Shown here one piece after another: positions 11,301-20,520 of a stretch of 64,000 nt of DNA (its first letter is position 1; every line of letters begins with the position of its first letter). Location of the stretch: assembly GCA_917880885.1 (NCBI GenBank), contig OU862920.1, forward strand, positions 3,286,001-3,350,000, written 5' to 3'. Origin of the DNA: Limnephilus marmoratus (lineage: Eukaryota; Arthropoda; Insecta; Trichoptera; Limnephilidae). A program made the position numbers and the translations under genes. A model generated the notes under the pieces. The model was not told where the DNA came from. It ran no database searches and saw nothing but the letters and a program-made list of their open reading frames with translations.

Positions 11301-14300
11301 TTAGTGCTGCCATATTTTGAGAAATAATGTCCGCGTCGCCACAAATGAGTAAAGGTCTTTAATTCTTGGACAACTCCCATATTTATTTATTTATTCAATT
11401 TGTACAGATTAAGAGGTTCTAAGTCGTTATAATTGTACTGCTTAAAAAATGTATTTGCAGTGCCAAAAACCTTGTAAATGCATTTTAGGACGTGAAAAAC
11501 ATATTGATATTTTGATCCACTGCATTTAGGGGGTACGTAGCACTCCCCACAGGTGAGTTTGTAAATAAATTAGTGCGACTCGCTCTACAGTAAAGAAAGT
11601 TATAGCGACGTCCTCGAGAGTGATATAAAGATATTTATTTAAGCCAGAATCTCATTGTACTCAGAGTATGTATACAGTGACCGGAAAAAACAAATTTCTT
11701 AAGCAGGAAAACCTTATATGTGGGAAAAATTAGGCCAATTTTGGTCCTAGGGACCGAAAAAATCATACTTCTTAAAAGCCATGAAATTTCTTAAGAGGGT
11801 TTCACTATATATAATATGAACAGTCAGTGGCTGAGTTGGCATCACATTTGGGTCCCACCAGGCATCGCATGTTTGATTCCTGGGCTGGCTAAGTCCTCTA
11901 TCACGACACAAGCAACATTTTCCTCTTATTGTGGCGGTAGTAGGAGATTTTCAAATATTGTCGGGTTATTCGTAACCCGGGAATGTTGGTTTTTCTTTTT
12001 TTTTAAATTAAAGAATGAAATTAAAATATATTGTGCATGTAAACCTGCGCAGACTGTCCATCGGCAACAGGGTGGCACTCTTTGGAACACTTGTGGTTCG
12101 TGCAGGCTAATGGGCGACCACACTTCCTTCCACACGATGACACACGCGCCGAGTGACACGGCCACTCGGTAATCTCGTGGTCACCGAGGCAGCTCCGTTG
12201 CACCGGCTTCTTGCAAGGCGGGCAAGGCAGAGCTCGGACCTCCACCTGAAAAACAAATATGTACATATCTAATCTTTTTATTTTTTTAAATCTATAATTA
12301 TATATTTTTTAAATCCATAACAATGTCCCATCTTGCTTGTATTTAGTGTTGATAATATAAAATATTATATTTGGTACAGCTCCTAAGAGCGACACACTCT
12401 AGAAGTTGAAAACCTTGAGAAAATCATCTCCTGGGATTTTTTTTAGTACAAATGTAAAAATTGATAATTTAATAGTTTTATATGTTTGCACCTACCTTCG
12501 GCTGTTGAAGTTCGCAAGGAGTATCAGCTTTAATGGTGGACAACACAACGGGCACACAGCTGTGGCACACAGCCACACAGGAGTGACCGCAATACAGAAG
12601 CTTTCCACACTTCTCCTTGCACTGTGGGCAAGCGCCAAAGTGGCACTTGTGCGCGTTTTCTTTAACATGATTGCACGGTATTGGTATTCTGAAATAGAAA
12701 TTGCACTTAATTAAGCACTTTTTAACCTCTGCGATCTTGAAAATTACTTTGATTACGATTCTGAGTTTGCATAAAGGTTAAAATCGCATCAGGAAAAACT
12801 CCAGCGTGGATGGTATCAGAGCACGCATATGTACACGAAAAACAGTTGACTGGTTAATAGCACAATTCTGTCGTGCCAAAACAGTCTCTACAGTATAAAA
12901 AAATTCACATGCAGGTTTTAGCTACTCTTTTAGTCTTAACACTATCTCTTTGGGCGGGAAGGGTAGTTAGGTTCCATGACAGTTGATCTGCCGAAAATAG
13001 GCCCCCCATCATACTTTTATTCAATATGCAGTCGGTTTAGGGAAAATACGGTATATCTAATTACACAAAATATAACTGAGTTGTACCGCCGAATAACGTA
13101 TAAAACATATTTTCATTCAAATGCATCAAGGAAAAATCTACATGTCTATATATTTTTACAGATAAAATGTCACTAAATAGCCCAACACTGACTTCAACTT
13201 CTATTGTGGAGTCCTATTTCAAAGTAGGTTATAATTTTGGACAATACTTTTATGGTTGGGGTGTGGTGAGTAAGATATAAAAAAATCATTCAAATGTTCC
13301 CATTATTTTCAATGATATATTGGTTTAAAACAAATTCCATTTTCTCGAACGGGTTTGTTTTCGCCCGCCTAAAGTGTGTCAAGATATATACCTGCAGTTA
13401 TGGGAGCATTTGGGAGGCTTGGCCTTCTTCTGTCTGCCGCAAGGCACCGAATAGAAAGTGCGTCCGCAGCGGCAAGGCACCTTGGCCAACTGCGGGCACG
13501 GGTAGCAAGGGCCGCGGTGGCAGACGGAGATGCACTTGTGTTTGCCGCACTGCAGACTTCTGCCGCATACCTTGTCACACGGCAGACAGTCTCCGTTGCA
13601 GCACTTCTTGTTGCACGGGTGGCGGCCGCACTCTTTAACGTTCTTGCATTTGGTCTCGCAAAGGTATTGCTTACTGCACGGTAGCTGTTTCGTGTGCATT
13701 TCGCAACGGCACTTTTTGTCCACGAGCTCCAAACACTGAAATATCAGAAACATGTTAATAATGTCAGTGGTTGATTTGACCGGTCAGTGGTTGAGTGGGC
13801 ATCGCGTTTGAGTCCCACCCAGGCGTTCCGTGTTCGATTCCTCGGCTGAAGCAACATTTTCGGCTTACTGTGGTGGTAGCAGAAGATTTTCAAATATTGT
13901 CGGGTTATTCATAACCCAGGAATGTTAGTCTTTCTTTTTAAAAAAAAATGGACTTCAATGAAAATGAGGGGGAATCAACTCGAAACCAAAGATGATTTGG
14001 ATGAAATTTTTATTGATTTCAAACCAATTTCACTTCCTTCACTACTCATCGAATCCAAATCACCAACCACTTGCTCCAAATCACTGGAAAATGGACTTGA
14101 ATTGGAAAATGACGGGGAATTAACATCGAAACCAAAGATGATTAAAATGTATGGACACTTAATCAACTTGACGACCTCCGTAGTCCAGTGGCTAAGACTC
14201 TTGACTCACATTCCGGAGGTCGCGGGTTCGAACCCGGCATGCGCAAATAAATTTTATTTGATTAATTTGTGTTATTTCACAATTAATTAATTTAAAATAA

Positions 14301-17300
14301 TATATAGTATATTTGCGGCATGTTCCAGAGTGGAAGATACTATCAGTATCGCCCTGGTGTAAGACCACCATTCAGAATTGAAACGTTGCTTGAAAATGGC
14401 TTTAGCCGTGTTTAGTGACCAGATCTGAATAGCCAGGTACTTCCCAACCTTCCTCTTCCCCACCTCCTTCCCCTCCCCGCTACCTTCAGCCTCACAACAT
14501 ACCCCAATTGGGGATGCCATAGTCTCACTGGCTCCAGACGGGAGCAGTTGAGATTATTGTGCGGTATTCACTGTAAAAAAAAAAAAAAACTTATAATCAA
14601 GGAATATAATAACATTATAATTTTTGGGTGATTATAATAAATTGTAATCGCCTGAAAATTCACTCAGTTGACAGCTACTCAGTTGCATAATCCTGTTTTT
14701 CTGTATTTTAATCAATCAAAATTACCTGTGGACATTTATCCTTGTGGCATTTGTGTGGGCAGATGTGCTTTCCACATGGCAACACTTTATTACAGCTTCC
14801 ACCACAGGAGGACACGTCCGTGGGACAGGTGACCTCCTTCTGCACCGCGCCGCACGGACACTTCTGGAAGCCAGTAAAGGGACATTGGCCGCAGGCGATT
14901 GTGTGGCAAACTTTCTCACATGTATGGTAGCCACAAGTCAATCGTTTACCACAGACCTGTAACAAGGACATTTGTATCAGTTATTGTAATTTAACCCGTA
15001 TTTTAATTGGTAGCCCAATATTATAATTTCTCCAGGTGCAATGTTTGCCCAGCCATAGACTAATAACATAATAGAGTTTAACCTCTGGAATGCCGTGCCT
15101 CCGTAACATAACAACTCTGTGGTGCGCCTATCGACAATTTATTGAAAAAATTTAAAAAAATTCTTATATGTTTTATATTTTCCATAAATCTAAATATTTG
15201 TAAAAATAAAGAAAACACACAACTTTTAAACCTCACTACTAGGAATTATCTCTTCAGTGCTCTCAATGAACAATATCTTTACACCTTTTGACAATCAAAT
15301 TTAAAAAATAATTGCTACATAAAACGAGCACATTTTGAGAATATCGGAGTGGATCTGGAGCAGACCAGTACACGAGATCTTTTTTGTATAGAATAATAAT
15401 ATTTACCTTGGTGCATTGCCAAGTTGTCTGGGAGCATGGAATCTTGTCTTTACGGCTTTTACACTGACAGTATTGCTCTTTGAACTTGGAGCAGGGGTCG
15501 CATTCGCCGGTGTGGCACTTTTTATTGCACCTGTGTTGGCCACAATCCAGCGACTTGTTGCATACTTGATTGCAGCACCAACTGGACACACTGCAGCGAA
15601 CTGGCTTGGGCTGGGATTGCCCGCAGGCGCAACGCAGGCTTACCATCTTCGGGCAAGGTGGACATGGCCCTAGAAAGAGCACAAAAGTTATTGTAAATGT
15701 TTTAGTGTTTAATTTGTAAAACTCCATTTAATTTTTTTAAAATTTATATTAAGTTATTACATATTAAGTTCTGCAAGTATTTTAGTTTTATTTTTGTTTC
15801 GGCTTATAAGGCCATTTTCAAACTGTGGTTAAACCATTCTGAGAAGACTTATTTATAGGATTCTAAATATCAATGTTTGAGGGTGTTTAAATTGATTTAT
15901 TACTGGTTAAACCAATTTGCTGAAACACTAATTGAGACAGCAGACACTCTATTATATGGGGTATTTCGTAAATTCAGTTTTCCCCACACTAAATGTCAAG
16001 GTTTCCTTAATTGTTTAAAAATGATGTTACTGCGGAGTGGGGAATAAATAATTTTACCTACTTTATTAATTAGCGTTAAATTGGGATCATTCATTAGTTT
16101 ATTGATTTCTAATTGTTTGAGCAAATTTAATCTATGACCCTTTCTTTCTATATGTAATGTATATGTTCTTTGAATCTAGTTGAGAATGCCCTACCACACG
16201 TTTGTCCAATATAAGTGGCGTTAAAGTCGGCGTGGTCACATTTTAATTCACATATACCATAGCTGTAACAAAAATAAAAACTAAAATACTTGCAGAACTG
16301 GATAATAACATTATTAAATTTAATTTAAATTAAATTTTAAAAAACAAAAGATATATGTTTACATAGTAGTATGCAATAGGACCTCCGTGTAGTCTCTAGA
16401 GATAAAAAATAAAAAATTTAGTTTCAATAAGTTACCTGGATGGCATAATAGCAGGCACTGATGACCACAATTCTGCTGTAATGGTTTGTTACAGATATCT
16501 CCGCAGGAATGCGGAACTGCCCAGGGATGAAATACCGGATCATACGTCTTTTTGCAGAAGCATTGATACTTGTTAGGAACCTCAGCCTAAAAAAATATTA
16601 CAACATAAGTCTTTTCAAAGAGCCAGTAGAACTATGGCACCACCAAACGGAGAATGCTGCAAGTGCACTTCTATTCATAATGTGATCTCTTATTCTGAAT
16701 GTTGATTAGACCAAACGAGCAAATGCTCATTCTAGTCTGCTCTTGGAAATTAATTTCGTGTAAACAGTTGTAGAGCATTATTTCGGTCCTCCGAGAGTAT
16801 TCGCCAAAATTTAGTAGAACGCTCATTTGTTGGAAGTAAACACCACAAGTGCACCCAAACAGTTGCCTAGAGCATTCCTTCGTGTTTGGACGCGATCACT
16901 CTCCGTGGCAGACTCTTCAAAGGGTTCTTGTGTTCTTGGAGCTGCGGTTGACTTGTTCGTACTAATTACGGATTAATGAAATATGTCTACAAATGATAGA
17001 AGCATACCAAAATTTCAGATGTCTGGAGAATCCAACTTATGGAAAATAAAAATAAATAATAACTTATGGAAAATAAAATTAAAATAAATTATAAAAATAA
17101 GTCTCTATCTTCTTTTCTTTTTCGTTAAATGAGTTATAACAATAAATGCAGCACTTTAGACACGGTGTAGTGAACACTACCACTGATTGTTGAAGAATGA
17201 GCAAAGTGCATTCGCTCGCCTGATCTAAACATTCCTTGAGCATTTGCGAGAATTCTGGTTCTTGATTTGTTTTTTTACTTCCGATGATTTCTTTTGGGAA

Positions 17301-18154
17301 AATGGGAATGGATCCCTGGGTACCTACAGTAATGTTAAGTATAACAAACCTCGCTGTAGGGGGATCTGCATTTGGGACAGCACCATTGGAGTTTTTTGAA
17401 AGATTTATCACGAACGGGTAACTCTCCCAGGCTCGGTTCCATGTTTTGAGCTTGCTGATAAACCGTGTCTTTGGCCCAACGTTGTATACACAACAAGTGG
17501 AATGCCGTGTAACAAGACTCACAGCTCCATATCTGAAAGAAAGGAATAACTTTACTAAGTATGAAGTAGAAGGAAAAATGTTAATATTCCTTTACTTTAA
17601 AAGACTAGAAACAAATTTTTGAGATTAACTAATGCAAACCATATTGCCATTTCTCAAAACTGCGTTTGAACAAATGCATTTAGAAATAATAAAGATAGCT
17701 TACAGCTTGTGTTCTCTTGACCGAGGCGATGCATACAAGGCAAATGACTGCACCAGAGTGAAAAGATTGTTCGAGGAACTCTTTTGTCCTGCCCAAATCT
17801 GCATCCTTGCTGCTGGTTTTATAGTTGACCATAACAGAATCTAAAATAATAAGAACCAAGTGATTACCATCATAAATTATGTTAGCCACTTTATAAATTT
17901 AAGTAAAGTATTGTCTTACCTAGAATTTTTCCATCTTCCAAGTCTTCTTCTTCCGAGGAAGACTCATACTCCTGAATATGACGTTGCACCGATGCCTGCA
18001 TCTTGGCGCTGGCTTCCTGAAACCTGGTGTTTGTGTCTTTGGGTGCTGTTTGTTTGGCAGCAGCAACTGCGCTTTCACTATTGGTTTTTGAGTTTGCGCC
18101 GGTTTTGTCCCTGGCTTTTGAATGCCAGGGATTCTTTTTCGATTTGTCAGCCAT
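8036..18154 (-). CDS. NFXL1: NFXL1-like NF-X1 zinc-finger protein, 12 coding exons, 861 aa
   Basis: Coding exons on the minus strand, 5' to 3': 17920-18154, 17704-17840, 17350-17532, 16436-16586, 15407-15669, 14726-14956, 13392-13735, 12496-12688, 12045-12245, 10230-10466, 9360-9488, 8036-8317. All introns are GT-AG and the lengths sum to 2586 bases, exactly 862 codons with the stop. The protein has an acidic N-terminus ([11 protein letters not shown]), a C4HC3 RING-like domain (C112, C115, C128, C131, H136, C139, C176, C179), about ten NF-X1 cysteine repeats (residues ~205-755), a charged coiled coil (~775-825) and a membrane helix (~840-858). That tail and the lack of an R3H domain separate it from NFX1/shuttle craft. 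Length is close to vertebrate NFXL1 (about 900 aa). The family is nuclear/cytoplasmic and RING-bearing; a ubiquitin-ligase role is inferred. The gene appears intact. Confidence 0.93.
8370..8640. repeat. Dispersed repeat family (copies also near 57000, 61700, 30400)
   Basis: The stretch from GGGTGGGTAGGAATCTGGGA to CCCCATGAACCCGGGCAC recurs, diverged, at 57010-57240. Parts recur at 30385-30530 and, on the opposite strand, at 61695-61930 (GTGGCGGGCCGGATTGGGAG). No open frame is conserved, so a SINE-like or other non-autonomous element is likely. It lies in the NFXL1 intron between exons 12 and 11. Confidence 0.6.
8785..9250 (+). pseudogene. LINE 3' end with reverse transcriptase C-terminal tail
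   Basis: The plus-strand frame at 9079-9180 reads [20 protein letters not shown] then RAAQDREKF. That is the conserved tail of a common insect endonuclease-reverse transcriptase LINE (WLKNIREWTG..SVEDLFR.AQDR type). The motif is cut off directly afterwards by a GTGTGTAAGAAAGAGCTGCA repeat stretch that also occurs near 33435, 40385 and 41290. It is antisense to NFXL1, in the intron between exons 12 and 11. Dead fragment. Confidence 0.6.
9360..9488 (-). CDS. NFXL1: NFXL1 coding exon 11
   Basis: Acceptor TTATTATTTCAG, donor CATTTG|GTAAGT. It encodes [20 protein letters not shown] and the basic [11 protein letters not shown], the end of the zinc-finger region. 43 codons, phase 0 on both sides. 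Confidence 0.9.
9489..10229. other. NFXL1: NFXL1 intron 10, with a 15-bp hairpin
   Basis: No exon inside. A perfect 15-bp inverted repeat (ATCTGCCTAATCATT at 9856-9870 and its complement at 9883-9897) has a 12-base loop. It may be a small fold-back element. Confidence 0.5.
10230..10466 (-). CDS. NFXL1: NFXL1 coding exon 10
   Basis: Acceptor TATCCGCAG, donor CCGCCTC|GTGAGT. It encodes [35 protein letters not shown] and the start of the last repeat, SCQQQCIRL. 79 codons, phase 0 on both sides. It is markedly more GC-rich than the introns. Confidence 0.92.
10619..11379 (-). mobile_element. Mariner-like deletion derivative in NFXL1 intron
   Basis: Terminal inverted repeats share GTTGTCCAAGAATTAAA (10624-10640 and, inverted, 11358-11374), and both ends abut TA (10617-10618, 11380-11381), the Tc1/mariner target duplication. 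Minus-strand frames inside read as the C-terminal third of a mariner transposase: [20 protein letters not shown], then, after a frameshift, [13 protein letters not shown] and [11 protein letters not shown]. The N-terminal domain and at least the first catalytic Asp are absent, so it can only move if another copy supplies transposase. 761 bases, inside the intron between exons 10 and 9. Confidence 0.85.
11816..12005 (+). repeat. tRNA-like SINE, copy 1
   Basis: The head CAGTCAGTGGCTGAGTTGGC resembles a pol III A box and TGTTTGATTCCTGGGC a B box. The body (ATTTTCAAATATTGTCGGGT) and a T-rich end follow. It is homologous to 13780-13945 over its whole length and to 56595-56650 at the head. It sits just outside NFXL1 exon 9 in intron sequence. 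Confidence 0.65.
12045..12245 (-). CDS. NFXL1: NFXL1 coding exon 9
   Basis: Acceptor TTGTTTTTCAG, donor GCGCAG|GTTTAC. It encodes [20 protein letters not shown], then [20 protein letters not shown]. 67 codons, phase 0 on both sides. Confidence 0.92.
12496..12688 (-). CDS. NFXL1: NFXL1 coding exon 8
   Basis: Acceptor TTCTATTTCAG, donor CGAAG|GTAGGT. It encodes [20 protein letters not shown] and [16 protein letters not shown], a more divergent repeat. It was not apparent as a long minus-strand frame because no Met falls in it. Phase 2 in, phase 0 out. Confidence 0.9.
12690..13391. other. NFXL1: NFXL1 intron 7, nothing recognised
   Basis: AT-rich intron sequence between exons 8 and 7. I find no exon, RNA gene or clear repeat in it. 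Confidence 0.5.
13392..13735 (-). CDS. NFXL1: NFXL1 coding exon 7
   Basis: Acceptor GATATTTCAG, donor TGCAG|GTATAT. The longest coding exon (344 bases). It carries two repeats, [18 protein letters not shown] and [19 protein letters not shown], then a conserved [14 protein letters not shown] segment. Phase 0 in, phase 2 out. The plus-strand frames over the same bases are shadows. Confidence 0.92.
13780..13945 (+). repeat. tRNA-like SINE, copy 2
   Basis: It begins GACCGGTCAGTGGTTGAGTG, with B-box-like GTGTTCGATTCCTCGGCT. The body continues ATTTTCAAATATTGTCGGGT and TTCATAACCCAGGAATGTTA, matching 11816-12005 at roughly 85 percent by eye. It is in the intron between exons 7 and 6. Confidence 0.7.
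14173..14290 (+). repeat. tRNA-derived sequence (SINE head or tRNA pseudogene)
   Basis: There is an A-box-like TAGTCCAGTGG (14181-14191) and a perfect B box GGTTCGAACCC (14225-14235) with a near-perfect T arm. The would-be acceptor stem does not pair, and instead GACCTCCG pairs with CGGAGGTC across the anticodon region. An AT-rich tail follows. A functional tRNA is therefore unlikely; a SINE promoter region is the better reading. Confidence 0.6.
14345..14545. repeat. Dispersed repeat, copy 2 (shared with 2075-2268)
   Basis: It reads AAGACCACCATTCAGAATTG through CCCCAATTGGGGATGCCATA and matches the 2075-2268 copy. The pyrimidine-rich central block (CTCCTTCCCCTCCCC) is expanded in this copy. 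Confidence 0.6.
14726..14956 (-). CDS. NFXL1: NFXL1 coding exon 6
   Basis: Acceptor CTTGTTACAG, donor CACAG|GTAATT. It encodes [18 protein letters not shown] and a second repeat [19 protein letters not shown]. 77 codons, phase 0 on both sides. Confidence 0.92.
14957..15406. other. NFXL1: NFXL1 intron 5, nothing recognised
   Basis: AT-rich intron between exons 6 and 5. No exon, repeat or RNA gene is supported. Confidence 0.5.
15407..15669 (-). CDS. NFXL1: NFXL1 coding exon 5
   Basis: Acceptor TTTCTAG, donor CCAAG|GTAAAT. It begins GPCPPCPKM, a hallmark of the family, followed by [20 protein letters not shown] and CHTGECDPC. 263 bases, phase 1 in, phase 0 out. Confidence 0.92.
15735..16335 (-). 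mobile_element. Penelope-like element fragment with GIY-YIG motif and inverted ends
   Basis: On the minus strand, 16256 downward reads YGICELKCD, then [20 protein letters not shown], the GIY-YIG nuclease signature of Penelope-like elements, before a stop. The ends are inverted copies of about 65 bases: ACAAAAATAAAAACTAAAAT (near 16267) against its complement near 15800, continuing through CTTGCAGAACT and an AT-rich run. Penelope elements often carry terminal repeats in inverted arrangement, so this fits. Reverse transcriptase is absent. It lies in the intron between NFXL1 exons 5 and 4. Confidence 0.6.
16436..16586 (-). CDS. NFXL1: NFXL1 coding exon 4 (first NF-X1 repeat)
   Basis: Acceptor ATTTTTTTAG, donor CCAG|GTAACT. 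It encodes the conserved YQCFCKK and [18 protein letters not shown], then CLLLCHPG across the junction. Phase 0 in, phase 1 out. Confidence 0.92.
16587..17349. other. NFXL1: NFXL1 intron 3, weak retroelement trace
   Basis: No host exon. At 16984 a short plus-strand frame ([20 protein letters not shown], then KIKI) resembles the first residues of Copia-type Gag and ends at once in a stop; the preceding 16670-16970 could be a decayed LTR. The evidence is thin. Confidence 0.25.
17350..17532 (-). CDS. NFXL1: NFXL1 coding exon 3 (RING core)
   Basis: Acceptor TTTCTTTCAG, donor GCGAG|GTTTGT. It encodes [20 protein letters not shown] and, after a 30-residue linker, [12 protein letters not shown], completing the C4HC3 zinc ligand set. 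It is 61 codons, phase 0 on both sides. Confidence 0.92.
17704..17840 (-). CDS. NFXL1: NFXL1 coding exon 2 (RING start)
   Basis: Acceptor TTATTTTAG, donor AAGCT|GTAAGC. It encodes [20 protein letters not shown] and ends with the first RING cysteine pair, [13 protein letters not shown]. Phase 1 in, phase 0 out. Confidence 0.9.
17920..18154 (-). CDS. NFXL1: NFXL1 coding exon 1
   Basis: It starts with ATG ([16 protein letters not shown]) and ends at a donor CTAG|GTAAGA, phase 1. Eleven bases upstream of the ATG is a typical acceptor (TTTCTTTGCAG ending at 18164), so nine bases of 5'UTR (18155-18163) belong to this exon and at least one non-coding exon lies at higher coordinates. The encoded segment is low-complexity, Lys/Ser/Ala-rich, ending in the acidic [11 protein letters not shown]. 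Confidence 0.9.
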
Positions 18155-18185
18155 TCTGGATTACTGCAAAGAAAATGTAAATAAC

Positions 18186-18434
18186 TTAAGTATTCAAGTC
18201 ATTGGTGATCGAAATTGGATGCGTAATTATTCTTTCAATATCTCTATCAGCCTTCCCATCTCTCGTAAACATACTTCCCAAATACACAAACTCATCCATC
18301 TGCTCCAAGTATTCATCATTCTCAACCATATTGCACACTGATTTCGTCCCCTCTCTTTCAAATACCATGACTTTAGACTTACGGACATTCATCATTAACT
18401 CATTCTTTATACATACTTTGCTCATCCTAGACAT
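18186..18434 (-). pseudogene. LINE reverse transcriptase fragment in NFXL1 5'UTR intron
   Basis: The minus frame contains NVRKSKVMVFERE, EFVYLGSMFTRDGK and DRDIERI. These are the residues after the catalytic box in the same endonuclease-RT LINE family whose C-terminal tail is seen near 9079. Only about 80 codons are present and no active site remains. It lies about 25 bases upstream of the acceptor of the first coding exon of NFXL1, in the same orientation. Confidence 0.75.
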
Positions 18435-18960
18435 GATAGATTTATACTGCTAGAAATCAGCATACATCAGGAAACATATTTTCATATTATACGTGTATAT
18501 TTCAAATTCCCGCTCCGCACCGGAGGAGTACAATAATAATACAGTCGTATAATTTGGTGACAAGTATAATTTACATCAATACCTCGCCATCCAATATGGA
18601 AACACAAAGATATAAAAAACATTAAAGATTTTATAAACAAAATCACTTCAGTGAAGGACTCCATAATAAAATAAAAATTGGAACAGAGCATAAATATCTT
18701 TCGAAGATCGAAGAAAACATTCAAGAAAGCGGGATTATAAATAATCATCGCTACACTCAGAAACTCTACAAAATCCTTGATAATAAAAGAAGGTCATACG
18801 CCAATGTACTAAGTGACAAATGAAATAAAAATTTGTGAATACAGAATCGCAATTTAAATTTGTTCCAAGAAGAGCAATGAAACCATGAACTACGCTCATG
18901 TAAAACGCAAAAGATGCTCCCCTGTGTACAAATGGTTCACATATAAACATAAATAGGATC
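18435..18960. other. Unassigned
   Basis: AT-rich DNA that should contain the 5'UTR intron, and perhaps the promoter of NFXL1 at higher coordinates. I could not locate the first non-coding exon. Confidence 0.3.
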
Positions 18961-18964
18961 ATTG

Positions 18965-19115
18965 AAAAAGATAATACTAATACATTTTAAGGAAATATGA
19001 AACAGAGCAAGACTTAGAAAAATAAAAAGACAACGGTCGCAACTGGGGAAAAAACCCCGGATCTCTTCTCTTACTTCAAACGCCTTAACCAACCCAGTCA
19101 TTCGCTGCATTTTTA
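18965..19115 (-). repeat. tRNA-derived SINE, copy 1
   Basis: It reads tail to head on the plus strand: GATAATACTAATACATTTTA, then ACGGTCGCAACTGGGG and CCCCGGATCTCT, then a tRNA-like 5' half (AACCAACCCAGTCATTCGC). On the minus strand this is a tRNA-like head followed by an AT-rich body. Related copies are at 19375-19500 and 53030-53220. Confidence 0.6.
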
Positions 19116-19374
19116 GCCAAATTAATATTTCAAATTCAAAGCTAACAATAAAATCTTCGACTAATTTTTTTCCATATTTTTGCTACCTTTTTAGAAGATC
19201 ACAAAGTTCTAAGGAATTGATTTGTAACCTAGATAGTATCTCAGATAAACATATCTGATTTTATTAATGTGGGACACCTATTGACTGTTTCTAAGTCTAA
19301 ATAAATATTCAATTTTTAATGGAACAACTATTGTCATAATAACTTTTGAAGTTAATGCCCATCAATGTAATATA

Positions 19375-19500
19375 TACCATTGAAGAAGATATTACTAATA
19401 AATTTAAACGAAAATATGAAAACAACCAAACATAGAAAAATAAAAAGGTAACAGTCGCAACTGGGACTCGAACCCAGGATCTCTTGAATTACCGGGACAA
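19375..19500 (-). repeat. tRNA-derived SINE, copy 2
   Basis: On the minus strand the B box GGTTCGAGTCC (19464-19474) is perfect and is followed by TTGCGACTGTTACC, then an AT-rich body. On the plus strand the end reads GTCGCAACTGGGACTCGAAC. The acceptor stem is not complete. It is shared with 18965-19115 and 53030-53220. Confidence 0.65.
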
Positions 19501-19904
19501 ATTATTTATTTTTCTGTATTTTGTTTTATTTCGTATGTTTATTAAGATTTATTAGTATTATCTTCTTCTTCAATGATATATTACATTGATGGGTATAACA
19601 TTGCATTTGCACCCAAGAAAATAGTGGATTGCGAATTGAACAAGCTGCTATTCGAAATAATAAACAAAGGTATTATGTCAACAATAATAGTATCATCATA
19701 AAATGTGTTAAAAGGAAACGTAAAGAGTAGGTATAGTATAATACATATACAGGAATCTTATCAATAAATACATAATTATTTAATCAACCAAGATTAAAAC
19801 ACATCAAGTATAACAGTATTAGTAAGTATAACTTTATTCGCAAATGGCTTCCAAAAGCCATTACATAAAATTACATTCGGTAAAATTGCAAACACATTTT
19901 ATTA

Positions 19905-20520
19905 AGTACTAGCGAGTACGCGGCATGCGTTGTAATGCCACATAAAGAAAGAAATTGTTTCTCCCTGCGGGTCCTTTCCCAAGCGTCCCCGTTCCCGCCC
20001 CCCTTCTGCCCTCGTGTCCCTTTTCCCTCCCTTGTTCCCCGCCCCCCTTCCCGGATACTCCTCCCCCTCCTGCTAAACTAAATGAAATACACACATTTTT
20101 CCGCGCGCCACCTAGTGTAAAATTTATGCAAATTTCATAACGCCAGAGCTCACCAGTATATATATAAACTTTCGCGGGGGTGTGCACAACAATTCATCAA
20201 AGTATCGCAATCAGATTAATGGTTTAGGAACGTATAAGGGACAAACAAAGAAACACTCATTTTTATATATCACAAGATTGTCAGCAAAAGTAATTACACC
20301 ACCAGCCATCAATTTTTGTCACTCAACACAGACATTTTTAACATTCTTAAAATAGAATAAAAGGAAATAATTAACACAACAAATCACCAAAGTTTCATCG
20401 CAATCGGTTGAATGGTTTAGGAACGTATAAGGGACAAACAAAGAAACATTCATTTTTATATATTGATTGACAGCAAAAGTAATTATAACACAAGCCATCA
20501 ATTTTTGTCACAGACATTTT
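19905..20520 (+). repeat. Dispersed element with pyrimidine-rich core, copy 1
   Basis: Head ACTAGCGAGTACGCGGCATG, then a C/T-rich block (CCCTTCTGCCCTCGTGTCCC), then AACGCCAGAGCTCACCAGTA. It ends in TTTAGGAACGTATAAGGGAC and AACATTCATTTTTATATA, and the end section is repeated twice (near 20215 and 20410). Copies are at 34325-34760, 34930-35440 and 35440-35890. It looks non-autonomous; class not established. Confidence 0.65.

Noticed and set aside
11816..12172. 118-codon plus-strand frame
   Set aside because: It runs from a SINE into the antisense of NFXL1 exon 9.
13294..13739. Plus-strand frames over NFXL1 exon 7
   Set aside because: The minus-strand reading gives conserved NF-X1 repeats with correct splice sites; the plus frames are incidental.
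14173..14245. Functional tRNA gene
   Set aside because: A and B boxes are present but the acceptor stem does not pair and the fold is not a cloverleaf; better called a SINE head.
13922..14290. 122-codon plus-strand frame
   Set aside because: It begins in a SINE T-run and ends in the tRNA-like sequence; no conserved motif and an internal direct repeat explain its length.
18027..18341. Plus-strand frames opposite NFXL1 exon 1
   Set aside because: Antisense shadow of a verified coding exon and of a LINE fragment.
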